In this document: piece by piece, positions 1 to 9,397 of the stretch
How the letters are laid out: the number at the start of each line of letters is the position of its first letter
How positions within the stretch are numbered: the stretch's first letter is position 1
DNA from: an uncultured Pelagibacteraceae bacterium
GTDB lineage: Bacteria; Pseudomonadota; Alphaproteobacteria; Pelagibacterales; Pelagibacteraceae
Direction of reading: 5' to 3'
Assembly (NCBI GenBank): GCA_902554315.1
Contig: CACDOF010000008.1
Coordinates: forward strand, 1-35,468
Length of the DNA: 35,468 nucleotides
The notes under the pieces: model-generated
Seen by the model: the letters and a program-made list of their open reading frames with translations, nothing else
What the model was told of the DNA's origin: nothing
Databases searched by the model: none
Translations under genes and position numbers: made by a program

Positions 1-429
1 AAACGCATCAGCTATTTTTTCTAAGCCGTATTGAAATGATTTAGTCATGATGATGTTTAAAAATTTATTTTTTACTTCAAAATCAATGTCAAAAAAAACT
101 TCAGTCACATAACCATTCGCCGAATTTCCCTTTTCAACAAATTTCCAATTATTTATCATATAATTTAAAGGGCCTTCTATATTTACAACATGGATATGAT
201 CATTTTTTTTATTAAATTTAACATCACTTTTAAAAGTATCTTTAAATGGTGCTTTTCCTATTGTCAGATCTGCAATTATATTAATTGTTTTACCATTGTC
301 TTTCATTTCGTAAATCTTAGAATTTTCGCAAAATGGAATAAATTCTGGATACTTCTCAATATCTAATACAAACTCAATCAGTTTATCTTTTCTATTATTG
401 ATTAATCTACTAACTGATGCTTTCGGCAT
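1..429 (-). CDS. RatA/COQ10-like ubiquinone-binding START-domain protein (partial, C-terminus off the window)
   Basis: The reading frame runs open from an ATG at 429 to base 1, giving 143 residues that begin [10 protein letters not shown]. The pattern fits the Coq10/RatA family of small START-like proteins: an N-terminal strand, then DIEKYPEFIPFCENSKI, a GPFK-like stretch (KAPFKDTF), and a long C-terminal helix that starts near MTKSFQYGLEKIADAF. In mitochondria and alphaproteobacteria this family binds ubiquinone and helps respiratory electron transfer; the 'RatA toxin' name comes from E. coli, and I would not infer a toxin here. Its start codon overlaps the lipA stop as TAATG, so translation is probably coupled, and lipA-coq10/ratA adjacency is usual in alphaproteobacteria. 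The C-terminal few residues lie beyond the window. Family assignment is firm; the exact role is inferred. Confidence 0.88.
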   Translation of the reverse strand, partial: MPKASVSRLINNRKDKLIEFVLDIEKYPEFIPFCENSKIYEMKDNGKTINIIADLTIGKAPFKDTFKSDVKFNKKNDHIHVVNIEGPLNYMINNWKFVEKGNSANGYVTEVFFDIDFEVKNKFLNIIMTKSFQYGLEKIADAF

Positions 430-1361
430 TAATTAATTTTATCTCTATTTTTTCTCAACCTATCAAAGTCTTCATCAGCATGATATGAAGATCTTGTAAG
501 TGGTGCAGAAGAAACTAATAAGAAACCTTTTGCTTTAGCAATTTTTTCTAAATCTTCAAATTCATCGGGGTGATAATATCTATTTAAAGGGAAGTGCCTA
601 ACAGATGGTTGTAGATATTGACCAATTGTTAAAAAATCTACTTCTGCTGATCTTAAGTCATCCATTACTTGAACTATCTCTTCTTTTGTTTCACCAAATC
701 CAACCATTAATCCTGATTTAGTAAATACATTTTTATTAAAACTTTTGGCTTTTTTCAAAAGATCAAGAGAACCAAAATATCTAGCACCCGGTCTGACCTT
801 TAAATAAAGGCCGGGTACAGTTTCAATATTATGATTAAAAACATCAGGAGTGGCCTCTAAAACTTTCTTATAAGCGTCTCCTTTTCTTAGAAAGTCAGGA
901 GTTAACACTTCAATGGTTGTGTTAGGATTTTTTTTTCTAGTAGCAACAATTACATCATAGAAATGATTTGATCCTCCATCTGAAAGATCATCTCTATCAA
1001 CAGACGTTATCACAACATGTCGTAGGTTAAGTTTTTTTACTGCATTAGCAATTTTAATAGGTTCGAATTTATCAAGTTGTTCAGGTTTTCCGGTTTTAAC
1101 ATCGCAAAATGCACATGCTCTTGTACATGTGTCGCCCATTATCATAAAAGTTGCATGTCTTTTGCTCCAACATTCTGTGATATTAGGACAGTTTGCTTCT
1201 TGGCATACAGTTACAAGATTATGTTTATTTACTACAGTTTTAGTTAAAAAAAATTCTTTACTATTTAAAAGTCTTGATTTTATCCAGCTAGGTTTTTTTT
1301 TAATTGGATTTAAAGGTTTGTTTAATTTTTCGGGGTGTCTAGGTTTATTTTTAATTTCCAT
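429..1361 (-). CDS. lipA: Lipoyl synthase
   Basis: This is a radical SAM enzyme that inserts two sulfur atoms into octanoyl groups on lipoyl domains of 2-oxoacid dehydrogenases and the glycine cleavage H protein. At 310 residues it is a normal family length. The auxiliary iron-sulfur cluster cysteines are C53, C58 and C64 ([12 protein letters not shown]), and the radical SAM CxxxCxxC motif is C79, C83 and C86 (CTRACAFC). The C-terminal RSSYHADE gives the RSSY serine ligand of the auxiliary cluster. The start overlaps the end of ftsB by 11 bases and the stop overlaps the ratA start by one base. In many alphaproteobacteria pyruvate dehydrogenase genes sit between ftsB and lipA; none are present here. 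Confidence 0.98.
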   Translation of the reverse strand: MEIKNKPRHPEKLNKPLNPIKKKPSWIKSRLLNSKEFFLTKTVVNKHNLVTVCQEANCPNITECWSKRHATFMIMGDTCTRACAFCDVKTGKPEQLDKFEPIKIANAVKKLNLRHVVITSVDRDDLSDGGSNHFYDVIVATRKKNPNTTIEVLTPDFLRKGDAYKKVLEATPDVFNHNIETVPGLYLKVRPGARYFGSLDLLKKAKSFNKNVFTKSGLMVGFGETKEEIVQVMDDLRSAEVDFLTIGQYLQPSVRHFPLNRYYHPDEFEDLEKIAKAKGFLLVSSAPLTRSSYHADEDFDRLRKNRDKIN

Positions 1362-1653
1362 TATCTTTAATTATATAGGTAGTTTCGCCCTCTTTTCCAA
1401 ATAAAAATTTCTCTCTTATTAATATTTCTATAAAGTCCAAATCAATATTTTCAGTTAATAAAGAATTTTTGTTTTCCAAATATGAAATTTTTTTAGATAG
1501 CTCATTTTCATTTTTTTTAAGTTTTTCATAAATATCTTTCTTCTCCATATATGATATTAATCCTCTTTCTCCATCTAGCAAATTTAAAAAAAAGTAAATA
1601 AATAAAAATGTAATAATTAATACAAAATAATTTTTTTTTAACTTGTCTATCAT
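1351..1653 (-). CDS. ftsB: FtsB/DivIC-type septum formation initiator
   Basis: This is a 100-residue bitopic protein: a short lysine-rich cytoplasmic start, one transmembrane segment at about residues 9-26 ([18 protein letters not shown]), then a predicted coiled coil at about residues 35-68. That layout, the length, and the glycine-containing linker GERGL right after the membrane segment match FtsB/DivIC, which joins FtsL and FtsQ in the divisome. It sits 3 bases downstream of eno, and eno-ftsB adjacency is widely conserved in Proteobacteria. Sequence conservation in this family is low, so the call rests on architecture plus neighbourhood. Confidence 0.85.
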   Translation of the reverse strand: MIDKLKKNYFVLIITFLFIYFFLNLLDGERGLISYMEKKDIYEKLKKNENELSKKISYLENKNSLLTENIDLDFIEILIREKFLFGKEGETTYIIKDNGN

Positions 1654-1656
1654 TAT

Positions 1657-2913
1657 TTAAATTTTATTCATTTTAGCTAATTTGCCAATATCTTCTTCTA
1701 TCCTAATCAATTGATTATATTTTGCAATTCTCTCAGATCTTGTTAGTGATCCAGTTTTTATTTGATTTGAGTTTGTGCCAACCGCTAAATCAGCAATGAA
1801 AGTATCCTCGGTATCACCTGATCTATGAGAAATTATTGTTTTAAATCCAATTAATTGTGCAAATTTAATTACTTCTAAAGTTTCAGTAACAGTTCCTATT
1901 TGGTTTAACTTAATCAATATGCTATTCGCAGATAAGTTTAAAAAACCTATTTTTAATCTTTCAAGATTAGTTACAAAAAGATCATCACCTACAATTTGAA
2001 TATTATTATTTGTTTTTTTTACTAATTTAGACCAAGCTTTCCAGTCATCTTCTCCAAATGGGTCTTCGATTGATTTTATTTTATATCTTTTAATAAGTTG
2101 TAAATATTTTCTAATTGATTGATTAACGCTTATATGATTTTTAGAATGAATTGAATACTTGTTTTTTTTAATTAATTCATTTGCGGCAACATCAAGACAA
2201 ATAGATATATCTTTACCATTTTTAAAACCAGATTTTTTTATTGCTTGAATTATAAGTTTAATAGCACTTTCATTATCAGTTATCATTGGTGCAAAACCAC
2301 CTTCGTCACCAACATTAATAGAATGACCCGCTTTTTTTAATAATGATTTTAGCTTATTGATAACTAAAAAACACATTCTAATAGCATGATTAAAGGATTT
2401 TGCTTTATCAGGTCTAATCATAAATTCTTGAATTCTAAGACCGTTATCAGCATGTGCTCCACCATTAATAATATTCATTAAAGGAAAAGGAAGTTTAAAA
2501 TTTTTTTTAATTATAAAATTTTTGTACAACGGTATTTTTTTAACTTTAGCAGATAATTTTTTTGCAGCCATTGATACTGCCAATATTGTATTAGCGCCCA
2601 ATTTTGTTTTTTGTTTGGTGCCATCTAATTTTATAAGGATACTGTCTATTCTTTCTTGATCGTGAATATTTTGATTTTTTAATTTTTTAGAAATTAATTT
2701 ATTTACAGTTGCCACTGGGATTAAAACACTTTTTCCTAAAAATTTTTTATTATTTTTGTCTCTTTTTTCATAAGCTTCAAAGGTGCCTGTTGATGCACCT
2801 GATGGGCATATTGCTGAGGCACTTAAATTATTGGAAAATATTTCTGCTTCAATAGTAGGATTTCCTCTACTGTCATATACTTGTCTAGCAACGACTCTTT
2901 TGATTTTGCTCAT
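1657..2913 (-). CDS. eno: Enolase (phosphopyruvate hydratase)
   Basis: Converts 2-phosphoglycerate to phosphoenolpyruvate in glycolysis and gluconeogenesis. The 418 residues cover the whole family length. The catalytic acid region GDEGGFAP places Glu204, and the catalytic lysine is K335 in LIKLNQIGTVTET. Magnesium ligands fit D241 (CLDVAANE), E283 (SIEDPF) and D310 (IVGDDLFVTN). The late signature SHRSGDTED at 362-370 is intact. Spacers of 3 bases separate it from kdsA upstream and ftsB downstream, so it is within one transcription unit. In bacteria with a degradosome enolase can associate with RNase E; nothing here speaks to that. Confidence 0.99.
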   Translation of the reverse strand: MSKIKRVVARQVYDSRGNPTIEAEIFSNNLSASAICPSGASTGTFEAYEKRDKNNKKFLGKSVLIPVATVNKLISKKLKNQNIHDQERIDSILIKLDGTKQKTKLGANTILAVSMAAKKLSAKVKKIPLYKNFIIKKNFKLPFPLMNIINGGAHADNGLRIQEFMIRPDKAKSFNHAIRMCFLVINKLKSLLKKAGHSINVGDEGGFAPMITDNESAIKLIIQAIKKSGFKNGKDISICLDVAANELIKKNKYSIHSKNHISVNQSIRKYLQLIKRYKIKSIEDPFGEDDWKAWSKLVKKTNNNIQIVGDDLFVTNLERLKIGFLNLSANSILIKLNQIGTVTETLEVIKFAQLIGFKTIISHRSGDTEDTFIADLAVGTNSNQIKTGSLTRSERIAKYNQLIRIEEDIGKLAKMNKI

Positions 2914-2916
2914 TAA

Positions 2917-3741
2917 TTACTTTTTAACTAAATTATCTATTTCAACAATTTGATTAATCAAATAGTCTAATTTGTCTAAAGGTACCATATTAGGGCCATC
3001 TGATGGCGCATTATCTGGGTCTTGATGCGTTTCTAAAAAAATAGCTGCCACTCCAACGGCGACTGCTGCTCTTGAAAGATGTTCAACAAATTCTCTTTGA
3101 CCTCCGCTTTTTTCACCTAGACCACCCGGTTGTTGAACTGAATGAGTTCCATCGAATATTACAGGATAACCATTCTTTGCCATAATTGGAATAGATCTCA
3201 TATCAGAAACTAATGTATTATAACCAAAGCTAGCTCCTCTTTCGGTTACTAAAATTTTTTCATTTCCACTATCTGAAATCTTTTTTGTTACGTTAACCAT
3301 ATCCCATGGAGCAAGAAATTGACCTTTTTTAACATTAATAATTTTATTTGTTTTAGCAGCTGCAATTAATAAATCGGTTTGTCTACAAAGAAAAGCTGGA
3401 ATTTGAAGAATATCTACGTGTTGTGAAACAACTGAGCATTGTTCTGTATTGTGAATGTCGGTAAGGACGGGTACATTTATTTCTTTTTTAATTTTATCAA
3501 ATACAGGTAGAGAGTTTTCTAATCCTGCTCCTCTTTTTCCTTTTAAACTTGTTCTATTTGCTTTATCAAATGAAGTTTTGTAAATAAATCCAATATTATA
3601 TTTTGTAGTAATCTCTTTAATTTTTCCTGCCATGTCTAAGGCATGTTGCTCAGTTTCAAGTTGGCATGGACCTGCTATTAAACAAATTTTATTTTTATTT
3701 GAAATTTCAATTCCGTTACAATTAATTATTTTATTTTCCAT
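2917..3741 (-). CDS. kdsA: 3-deoxy-8-phosphooctulonate (KDO-8-phosphate) synthase
   Basis: Condenses arabinose 5-phosphate with phosphoenolpyruvate to give KDO-8-phosphate, the precursor of the inner-core sugar of lipopolysaccharide. The 274 residues match the family length. Recognisable elements are [12 protein letters not shown] near residues 24-34, [15 protein letters not shown] in the middle, and [12 protein letters not shown] with the substrate-binding histidine. The start overlaps the pyrG end by 11 bases, and pyrG-kdsA-eno is a conserved alphaproteobacterial order. Together with lpxA/B/D/I elsewhere in the window it shows that this organism builds a KDO-lipid A outer membrane. Confidence 0.98.
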   Translation of the reverse strand: MENKIINCNGIEISNKNKICLIAGPCQLETEQHALDMAGKIKEITTKYNIGFIYKTSFDKANRTSLKGKRGAGLENSLPVFDKIKKEINVPVLTDIHNTEQCSVVSQHVDILQIPAFLCRQTDLLIAAAKTNKIINVKKGQFLAPWDMVNVTKKISDSGNEKILVTERGASFGYNTLVSDMRSIPIMAKNGYPVIFDGTHSVQQPGGLGEKSGGQREFVEHLSRAAVAVGVAAIFLETHQDPDNAPSDGPNMVPLDKLDYLINQIVEIDNLVKK

Positions 3742-5353
3742 TAAAAGATTTTGCTGCTTTAATAAATGATGAGAATAAAGGATGAGGATTTAAAGGTCTA
3801 GATTTAAATTCTGGATGAAATTGTACTCCAATAAACCATGGATGGTTTTCTAGCTCAACAATTTCAGGTAATTTATTATCTGGAGATATTCCTGAGAAAA
3901 TTAATCCTTTTTTTTCAAATTTTTGCATTAAATTTATATTGACCTCATATCTGTGTCTGTGTCTTTCTTTAATCACACCTGACTTATAGATTTTTTTTAT
4001 GGCAGAATTATTTCTAAGTTTTGCCTGATAAAGACCCAATCTCATTGTTCCACCAAGATTTTTATCTGTTCCTTTTATGATCTTTCCATCTTTATTCCAT
4101 TCATCTATTAAACCTATTACTGGAAAACAATTCTTATCTAATTCACTAGATCCAGCTTTTTTTATTTTTAATATATTTCTAGCAAATTCAATCATTGCCA
4201 TTTGCATTCCAAAACAAATACCTAGAAAAGGTATTTTTCTCTGTCTGGCATATTTGATGGCCTCTATTTTTCCTTCGGTTCCTCTTTTGCCAAATCCACC
4301 AGGTATTAGTATTCCTGATACATTCTTTAACTTAGATTTAATTTCTTTTGATCTTAGTTTGTCAGACTCTATTCTTATTAATTTTACTTTAACGTTATTT
4401 GAAATTCCTCCATGTGTAAGGGCTTCATCAAGTGATTTATAAGCATCTTTTAAGTTCACATATTTGCCAATAATAGCAATGTTAACAATTTTTTTTGTAT
4501 TTAAAACTGTCTGCGTAATTTTTTTCCAAGGTAATAGGTTTGGTCTTTTTTTAGAATTTATTTTAAAGAATTTTAAAACTTGTTTATCTAATTTTTGATT
4601 ATAAAAGCTTATTGGAGCCTCATAAATAGTTTTTACATCCACTGTCTCTATAACATTATCAATATCAACATTGCAAAATAAGGATATTTTTTTTCTTTGA
4701 TCTAAAGGAATAGATTGTTGAGATCTGCAAATAACTATATCAGGCTGAATTCCAATACTTCTTAACTCCTTCACAGAATGTTGAGTTGGTTTAGTTTTGA
4801 TTTCATCAGACGATTTTAAAAATGGTACAAACGTTAAATGAATAAATAAAGATTTTAACCTTCCATTATCATTAGAAAATTGCCTAATAGCTTCTAAAAA
4901 AGGTAAACTTTCAATGTCTCCGACTGTTCCACCAATTTCACAAATTACAAAATCTTCATTGGTAATATCTTTTTTAATAAACTCTTTAATTCTATCTGTG
5001 ACATGCGGAATAACTTGAACAGTTTTTCCAAGGTACCCTCCTCTTCTTTCTTTTTTTATAATATCACTATAAACTCTACCTGTCGTAATATTGTCAGATT
5101 GCTTCGCTGATATATCTGTGAATCTTTCATAATGTCCTAAGTCCAAATCTGTTTCAGCGCCATCATCAGTTACAAAAACTTCACCATGTTGAAATGGACT
5201 CATTGTGCCCGGATCAACATTTAAATATGGATCCATTTTTCTTATTCTAACTTTGTAGCCTTGGGATGTAAGCAAATAGCCTAGTGAAGCTGATGATAAT
5301 CCTTTTCCTAAAGATGAAACCACGCCGCCAGTGACAAATATATATCGCGCCAT
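3731..5353 (-). CDS. pyrG: CTP synthase
   Basis: Makes CTP from UTP, ATP and glutamine. It is a full-length two-domain enzyme of 540 residues. The N-terminal synthetase domain has the P-loop-like SLGKGLSS at residues 14-21 and the nucleotide and metal-site motif [12 protein letters not shown] near 138-149. The C-terminal class I glutaminase domain carries the nucleophile C380 (LGICFGMQ) and the H513/E515 pair (QFHPEF). It follows secG after a 40-base spacer, one of the larger gaps in this operon, and overlaps kdsA downstream by 11 bases. The spacer contains a TATAAG-like sequence (minus strand) that could supply an extra promoter, but this is weak. Confidence 0.99.
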   Translation of the reverse strand: MARYIFVTGGVVSSLGKGLSSASLGYLLTSQGYKVRIRKMDPYLNVDPGTMSPFQHGEVFVTDDGAETDLDLGHYERFTDISAKQSDNITTGRVYSDIIKKERRGGYLGKTVQVIPHVTDRIKEFIKKDITNEDFVICEIGGTVGDIESLPFLEAIRQFSNDNGRLKSLFIHLTFVPFLKSSDEIKTKPTQHSVKELRSIGIQPDIVICRSQQSIPLDQRKKISLFCNVDIDNVIETVDVKTIYEAPISFYNQKLDKQVLKFFKINSKKRPNLLPWKKITQTVLNTKKIVNIAIIGKYVNLKDAYKSLDEALTHGGISNNVKVKLIRIESDKLRSKEIKSKLKNVSGILIPGGFGKRGTEGKIEAIKYARQRKIPFLGICFGMQMAMIEFARNILKIKKAGSSELDKNCFPVIGLIDEWNKDGKIIKGTDKNLGGTMRLGLYQAKLRNNSAIKKIYKSGVIKERHRHRYEVNINLMQKFEKKGLIFSGISPDNKLPEIVELENHPWFIGVQFHPEFKSRPLNPHPLFSSFIKAAKSFNGK

Positions 5354-5393
5354 GGAATTATCTTATAGCAACATAATTTAAAAAATAAAAGTA

Positions 5394-5696
5394 TTAATTG
5401 TTATTTTCTGGAACTTTTGGTGCCTCATCTGCATTTTCCTCAATTTTATCAATTACAGATATTGTTGGGGCCAAATCTCCTCTAGAAATAATAGTCAAAC
5501 CAAGACTACAAATTATAAATAAAGTGGCTACAATAGATGTTGCTTTGGTTAGAAAGTTTCCAGCAGATCTTGAAAACATGAAATTGTCCTGGGAAACTCC
5601 AATTCCCAAAGCTCCTCCCTCAGATTTTTGAACAAGTACCAGAGCCACCAATATAGCAGCAAGGATTATATTAATAATTAAAAGTATATTTTCCAC
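5394..5696 (-). CDS. secG: Preprotein translocase subunit SecG
   Basis: Small accessory subunit of the SecYEG channel. The 100 residues contain two hydrophobic segments (about 3-21 and 50-70) joined by the family's cytoplasmic loop VLVQKSEGGALGIG, followed by a loop with FMFSRSAGNFLTKAT, which is diagnostic. The C-terminal tail is acidic and low in complexity (ENADEAPKVPENNN). The start is GTG at 5696; no in-frame ATG gives a better fit, and GTG lies 5 bases after the tpiA stop. The order tpiA-secG-pyrG is a familiar alphaproteobacterial arrangement. Confidence 0.95.
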   Translation of the reverse strand: MENILLIINIILAAILVALVLVQKSEGGALGIGVSQDNFMFSRSAGNFLTKATSIVATLFIICSLGLTIISRGDLAPTISVIDKIEENADEAPKVPENNN

Positions 5697-5701
5697 GAGG
5701 T

Positions 5702-6454
5702 CTAAATAATTGATTTTTTTATTATATCAATGAAATTTTTTGCTTTAAGAGATGCTCCACCCACAATAAATCCTTTAATTTGTGAAATTTTTGTTAAATT
5801 TTTGATATTATATGAATTTACGGATCCTCCGTAAAGTATAATAACTTTTTTTCCATTTTTCTTCTTGTTTAAAAGTTTTCTTATAAAATTAATATTTTTC
5901 TCCAACTCAATTTTGCTTGGTAATATGCCCGTGCCAATTGACCATACAGGTTCGTAAGCAACTATTATATTTTTATAATTATTAATTTTTTTTAAACCAA
6001 CATTAATTTGCTTTTTTATAACTTGGCTAGTTTTATTGCTATTTTTATTTTTTAAAGACTCGCCAACACAAAAAATAACTTTTAATTTAGCATCTAAAGC
6101 AGATTTAATTTTAAAATTTATTTTTTTATCATCATCGCCTTCTATTCTTGCTTCAGAATGTCCCAAAATTATATAATTAGCTCCTATATTTTTAATCATT
6201 TTTGCATTAACAAAACCTGTATAAGCACCATAGTCGGATTTGTAATGACAATTTTGAGCTCCTACTGAAATTTTAGAATTTTTGGTTTTTTTTATAAGAG
6301 CATCCAATAATGTATATGGTGGACAATATATAATTCTTAATTTTTGAAATTTTTTCGATTTCGTAAGTTTGAGAACATTATTAGTTGATTTAATAGATCT
6401 TAAATTGCCAAACATCTTCCAATTAGCTACGAAATACATATTATTGTTTGTCAT
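5702..6454 (-). CDS. tpiA: Triosephosphate isomerase
   Basis: Interconverts dihydroxyacetone phosphate and glyceraldehyde 3-phosphate. The length of 250 residues is normal. The substrate-binding lysine lies in ANWKMFG near the N-terminus, the electrophilic histidine in LGHSEAR, the catalytic glutamate in AYEPVWSIGTG, and the phosphate-binding loops in YGGSVN and VGGAS. One departure: the usual HSERR reads HSEAR here. The start could be Met1 or Met6 (MTNNNMYF); Met1 is favoured because it keeps a normal N-terminus. It is the first gene of the leftward operon, behind a promoter facing the ppiD-like gene. Confidence 0.98.
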   Translation of the reverse strand: MTNNNMYFVANWKMFGNLRSIKSTNNVLKLTKSKKFQKLRIIYCPPYTLLDALIKKTKNSKISVGAQNCHYKSDYGAYTGFVNAKMIKNIGANYIILGHSEARIEGDDDKKINFKIKSALDAKLKVIFCVGESLKNKNSNKTSQVIKKQINVGLKKINNYKNIIVAYEPVWSIGTGILPSKIELEKNINFIRKLLNKKKNGKKVIILYGGSVNSYNIKNLTKISQIKGFIVGGASLKAKNFIDIIKKSII

Positions 6455-6468
6455 AAAGAATAATTTAA

Positions 6469-6496
6469 TTTATATGTTTATTTTTTTATAGATCAA
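6469..6496 (-). promoter_or_regulatory. Candidate sigma-70-type promoter for tpiA
   Basis: On the minus strand TTGATC (6496-6491) and TATAAA (6474-6469) are separated by 16 bases, a good match to -35/-10 boxes. Transcription would begin about 7 bases further on, near 6462, leaving only a handful of bases before the tpiA ATG at 6454. AT-rich DNA gives chance matches, so support is moderate. The 63-base gap 6455-6517 must also hold the promoter of the rightward ppiD-trp operon; TATAGA at 6487-6492 is a weak -10 candidate for it. Confidence 0.45.
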
Positions 6497-6517
6497 TAAA
6501 TTAAAGTTTTTGTTAAT

Positions 6518-7939
6518 ATGTTAAATAAATTAAGAGGTTTTTCAAACTCAAAATTAGCAATGGTTGTGGTCGGTATAATTATTATACCTTTTGTTTTTTG
6601 GGGAATGGGTAGTGTTTTTAGTGGTGGAAATACTAATAACATAGCAAAAATAAACAATGAAACAATTTCAACCAAAGATTTTATTAACTATATTAATAAT
6701 TCAAGATTAACAAATGAGGTAATAAAAGCAAATATCGATAAAAATATTCTTGAAAGGATATTATCAGATTTAATTTCACAAAAAATATTGGATATGGAAA
6801 TCAAAAAATTAAATGTTAATTTATCCGAAAAATCATTAGTAAGTAAAATAAAGTCTAATTCTAATTTCTTCGACGATAAAAATAATTTTTCAAGAATAAA
6901 ATATGAAAAGTTTTTATTAGAAAATAATTTAAGTGCACCAAATTTCGAAGCAAGACTTAAAAAACAAGAACTAAAAAGAAATTTATTCAATTATATTAGT
7001 GGTGGAATTAAATCACCATATTTTTTAAAAAATAAATATTTTATTAGTGAGCAGAAAAAAGTAGAGATAAGCTATTTTGATTTAGATCTAGTAAATAATA
7101 ATACAATAACACCTAATGAAATTAATATTTTTATAGAAGAAAATAAAGAAATGTTAAAAGAAGATTATATAGATTTTTCTTATGCAAAAATTACTCCAAA
7201 AGATTTAGTTGAAATTAATGAATTTAATGATGAATTTTTTAAAAAAATTGATGATATAGAGAATAGTATTTTAAATGGATCAAATATAAATCAAATAAAA
7301 AATAATTATAATCTTAAAGTAAAAAATTATAATCAATACAAAAGTGATAATAAATCAGATGAAATATTAAAATTTATCTACTCAAAAAGAAATGATGATA
7401 AAATACAACTTGTTGATAAAAATGAATATTTTTTATTATTTGAAATATCCAAAATAGATAAGATTTTGCCAAATATATCTGAAGAAGGATTTTTAACTCA
7501 AGTTAAAAATAATTTAATACTTAAAAAAAAATATGAATTCAATAAAGATCTTTATAAAAAAATTGAAGATAAAGAATTTAATAATAATGATTTTGTAAAA
7601 ATTGCAAAAAATAAAAATAATATTAAAAACGTAACCATAAACAATATCAATGACAAAGAAATATTTGATGAAGATTCGGTAAAATTAATTTATTCATTAC
7701 CAAACAAAAGCTTTGTATTAATTACTGGAAATAATAATAAAATATTCTTAGCAAATCTTAAAAATATATACACTAAAGATTTAGTTAAAAACGATCCAAA
7801 AACTAAAGAGTACCAAATTAAATCAAATAATAAAATAATTAACGAAATTAATGGATCATATGATTTCTCTCTAAATTCAAAATATAAAGTTAGAACTTTC
7901 AAAGAAACAATGGATAGAGTTAAAAATTATTTTAGATAA
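6518..7939 (+). CDS. PpiD/SurA-N-like membrane-anchored periplasmic chaperone (no clear parvulin domain)
   Basis: This 473-residue protein opens like PpiD: MLNKLRGFSNSKLAMVVVG, one membrane anchor at about residues 13-35, then a periplasmic SurA N-terminal-type region with AKINNETISTKDFINYIN, typical of the SurA_N/PpiD fold that holds unfolded outer-membrane proteins. E. coli PpiD is 623 residues and contains a parvulin domain. Here the middle and C-terminal parts are lysine- and asparagine-rich and show no recognisable parvulin motifs such as a GGDLG-type strand, so isomerase activity is doubtful. A PpiD-like gene before the trp genes and next to tpiA is a recurrent alphaproteobacterial neighbourhood. 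Its stop overlaps trpE as TAATG. The function is therefore inferred as chaperone rather than enzyme. Confidence 0.8.
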   Translation: MLNKLRGFSNSKLAMVVVGIIIIPFVFWGMGSVFSGGNTNNIAKINNETISTKDFINYINNSRLTNEVIKANIDKNILERILSDLISQKILDMEIKKLNVNLSEKSLVSKIKSNSNFFDDKNNFSRIKYEKFLLENNLSAPNFEARLKKQELKRNLFNYISGGIKSPYFLKNKYFISEQKKVEISYFDLDLVNNNTITPNEINIFIEENKEMLKEDYIDFSYAKITPKDLVEINEFNDEFFKKIDDIENSILNGSNINQIKNNYNLKVKNYNQYKSDNKSDEILKFIYSKRNDDKIQLVDKNEYFLLFEISKIDKILPNISEEGFLTQVKNNLILKKKYEFNKDLYKKIEDKEFNNNDFVKIAKNKNNIKNVTINNINDKEIFDEDSVKLIYSLPNKSFVLITGNNNKIFLANLKNIYTKDLVKNDPKTKEYQIKSNNKIINEINGSYDFSLNSKYKVRTFKETMDRVKNYFR

Positions 7940-9393
7940 TGTTAAATATAAATCTAAAAAAATTTAAATCTCAATATTTGAGGAAAAAAAATCAGATTTT
8001 ATATTATTCTACAACTACAAATGGATCTAAAGAAATTGAAAATCTTATTAATAATTTTTTAATAGAAAAAAATAGCTTTGTTTTTGAGTCTGTTGAAAAA
8101 GGGTTCATCAAAGGTAGATATACAATTTTTGGAAAAAATCCTGATAAAATATGGGAATTTGATAATAACAAATGTAAATTATTTTATAAAAAAAAAATTA
8201 GTATTTTAAAAAAAAAACCAAAAAAAATTATTGAAAATATTATAGAAGACTTCAGTTTTAAAATACCTAAAGAATTACCACCGATAAGTTCTATAATTTC
8301 AGGATATTTTTCTTATGATATAATTAGATATATTGAAAAAATTCCAAATAATACAAATAATGATTTTAATATTCCTGATACTAGAATTCTAAGACCAAAA
8401 AATTTAGTTATACATGACAATATAAAGAAAAAATTATTTTATATAGTAAATTTATATAATGACGAAAAAGTAAGTAACTTTGAAAAAAAATATCAAGAAA
8501 TAAAAAATCAGATAGAACAAATGGTTTTTTTATCGAATTATAAAGTTAGAAATATTCAAAGTAAAACTATTAAGAGTTCAAAAGTACTATCAAATATATC
8601 AAAAAAAAAATTTATTAATAATGTTAAAAAAGCAAAAAATTACATAAAAATTGGAGACATTTTTCAAGTTGTATTAAGTCAAAGATTTGAGACCAAGCTT
8701 ACAAAAAAACCTTTAGAAATTTACAAAAAACTTAGAAAAACAAACCCTTCGCCATTTATGTATTTTTTTAACTTTAATGACTTTCAAATTATTGGTGCCA
8801 GTCCAGAAATATTGGTAAGACTGAGAAATAACAAAATTACAATAAGACCTATTGCTGGAACTAGACCTAGAGGAAAAAATAAAAAAGAAGATTTATTTTA
8901 TGAAAAGGATTTATTAAAGGATAAAAAAGAATTATCAGAACATTTAATGTTACTTGACCTTGGAAGAAATGATGCGGGAAAAGTTTCTAAAATTAATACA
9001 GTAAAAGTTACAGAAAGTTTCAAAATCGAAAGATATTCACATGTTATGCATATAGTTTCAAATGTAGAAGGTAAATTTAATAATAAATATACCAAATTTG
9101 ATACTTTATTATCTGGATTTCCAGCAGGAACTGTTTCGGGTGCACCAAAAATTAGAGCAATGGAAATAATTGACGAATTAGAAACAACTAGAAGAAAAGT
9201 ATATGCAGGTGGAATTGGTTATTTTTCAGCTAATGGAGATTTTGATACCTGTATAGCTTTAAGAACTGCTATAACAAAAAACAATAAATTTTACGTTCAA
9301 GCTGGGGCTGGAATAGTAGCGGATAGCAAGCCAATAAATGAATTTAAAGAAACAGAAAATAAAGCTAAAGCATTATTGAAAGCATTAGAATAA
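7939..9393 (+). CDS. trpE: Anthranilate synthase component I
   Basis: Converts chorismate and ammonia to anthranilate, the first step of tryptophan synthesis, with TrpG supplying ammonia. The 484 residues are typical. The N-terminal region contains FVFESVEKG, the segment corresponding to the LLES tryptophan-feedback site. The chorismate-binding core has NPSPFMYFF, GASPEILVR, RPIAGTRPRG, LLDLGRNDAG and AGTVSGAPKIRAME (from residue 396), and ends with YAGGIGYF and QAGAGIVADS. Its start overlaps the preceding gene as TAATG, and trpG follows after 4 bases. No leader peptide rich in tryptophan codons is seen upstream. Confidence 0.98.
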   Translation: MLNINLKKFKSQYLRKKNQILYYSTTTNGSKEIENLINNFLIEKNSFVFESVEKGFIKGRYTIFGKNPDKIWEFDNNKCKLFYKKKISILKKKPKKIIENIIEDFSFKIPKELPPISSIISGYFSYDIIRYIEKIPNNTNNDFNIPDTRILRPKNLVIHDNIKKKLFYIVNLYNDEKVSNFEKKYQEIKNQIEQMVFLSNYKVRNIQSKTIKSSKVLSNISKKKFINNVKKAKNYIKIGDIFQVVLSQRFETKLTKKPLEIYKKLRKTNPSPFMYFFNFNDFQIIGASPEILVRLRNNKITIRPIAGTRPRGKNKKEDLFYEKDLLKDKKELSEHLMLLDLGRNDAGKVSKINTVKVTESFKIERYSHVMHIVSNVEGKFNNKYTKFDTLLSGFPAGTVSGAPKIRAMEIIDELETTRRKVYAGGIGYFSANGDFDTCIALRTAITKNNKFYVQAGAGIVADSKPINEFKETENKAKALLKALE

Positions 9394-9397
9394 AATT

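Noticed and set aside
1-429. RatA as part of a toxin-antitoxin system
   Set aside because: No antitoxin partner; the lipA neighbourhood and Coq10-like sequence favour a quinone-binding role.
1129-1404. Plus-strand open frame over lipA and ftsB
   Set aside because: It is a shadow of two well-supported minus-strand genes; no family features or initiation context.
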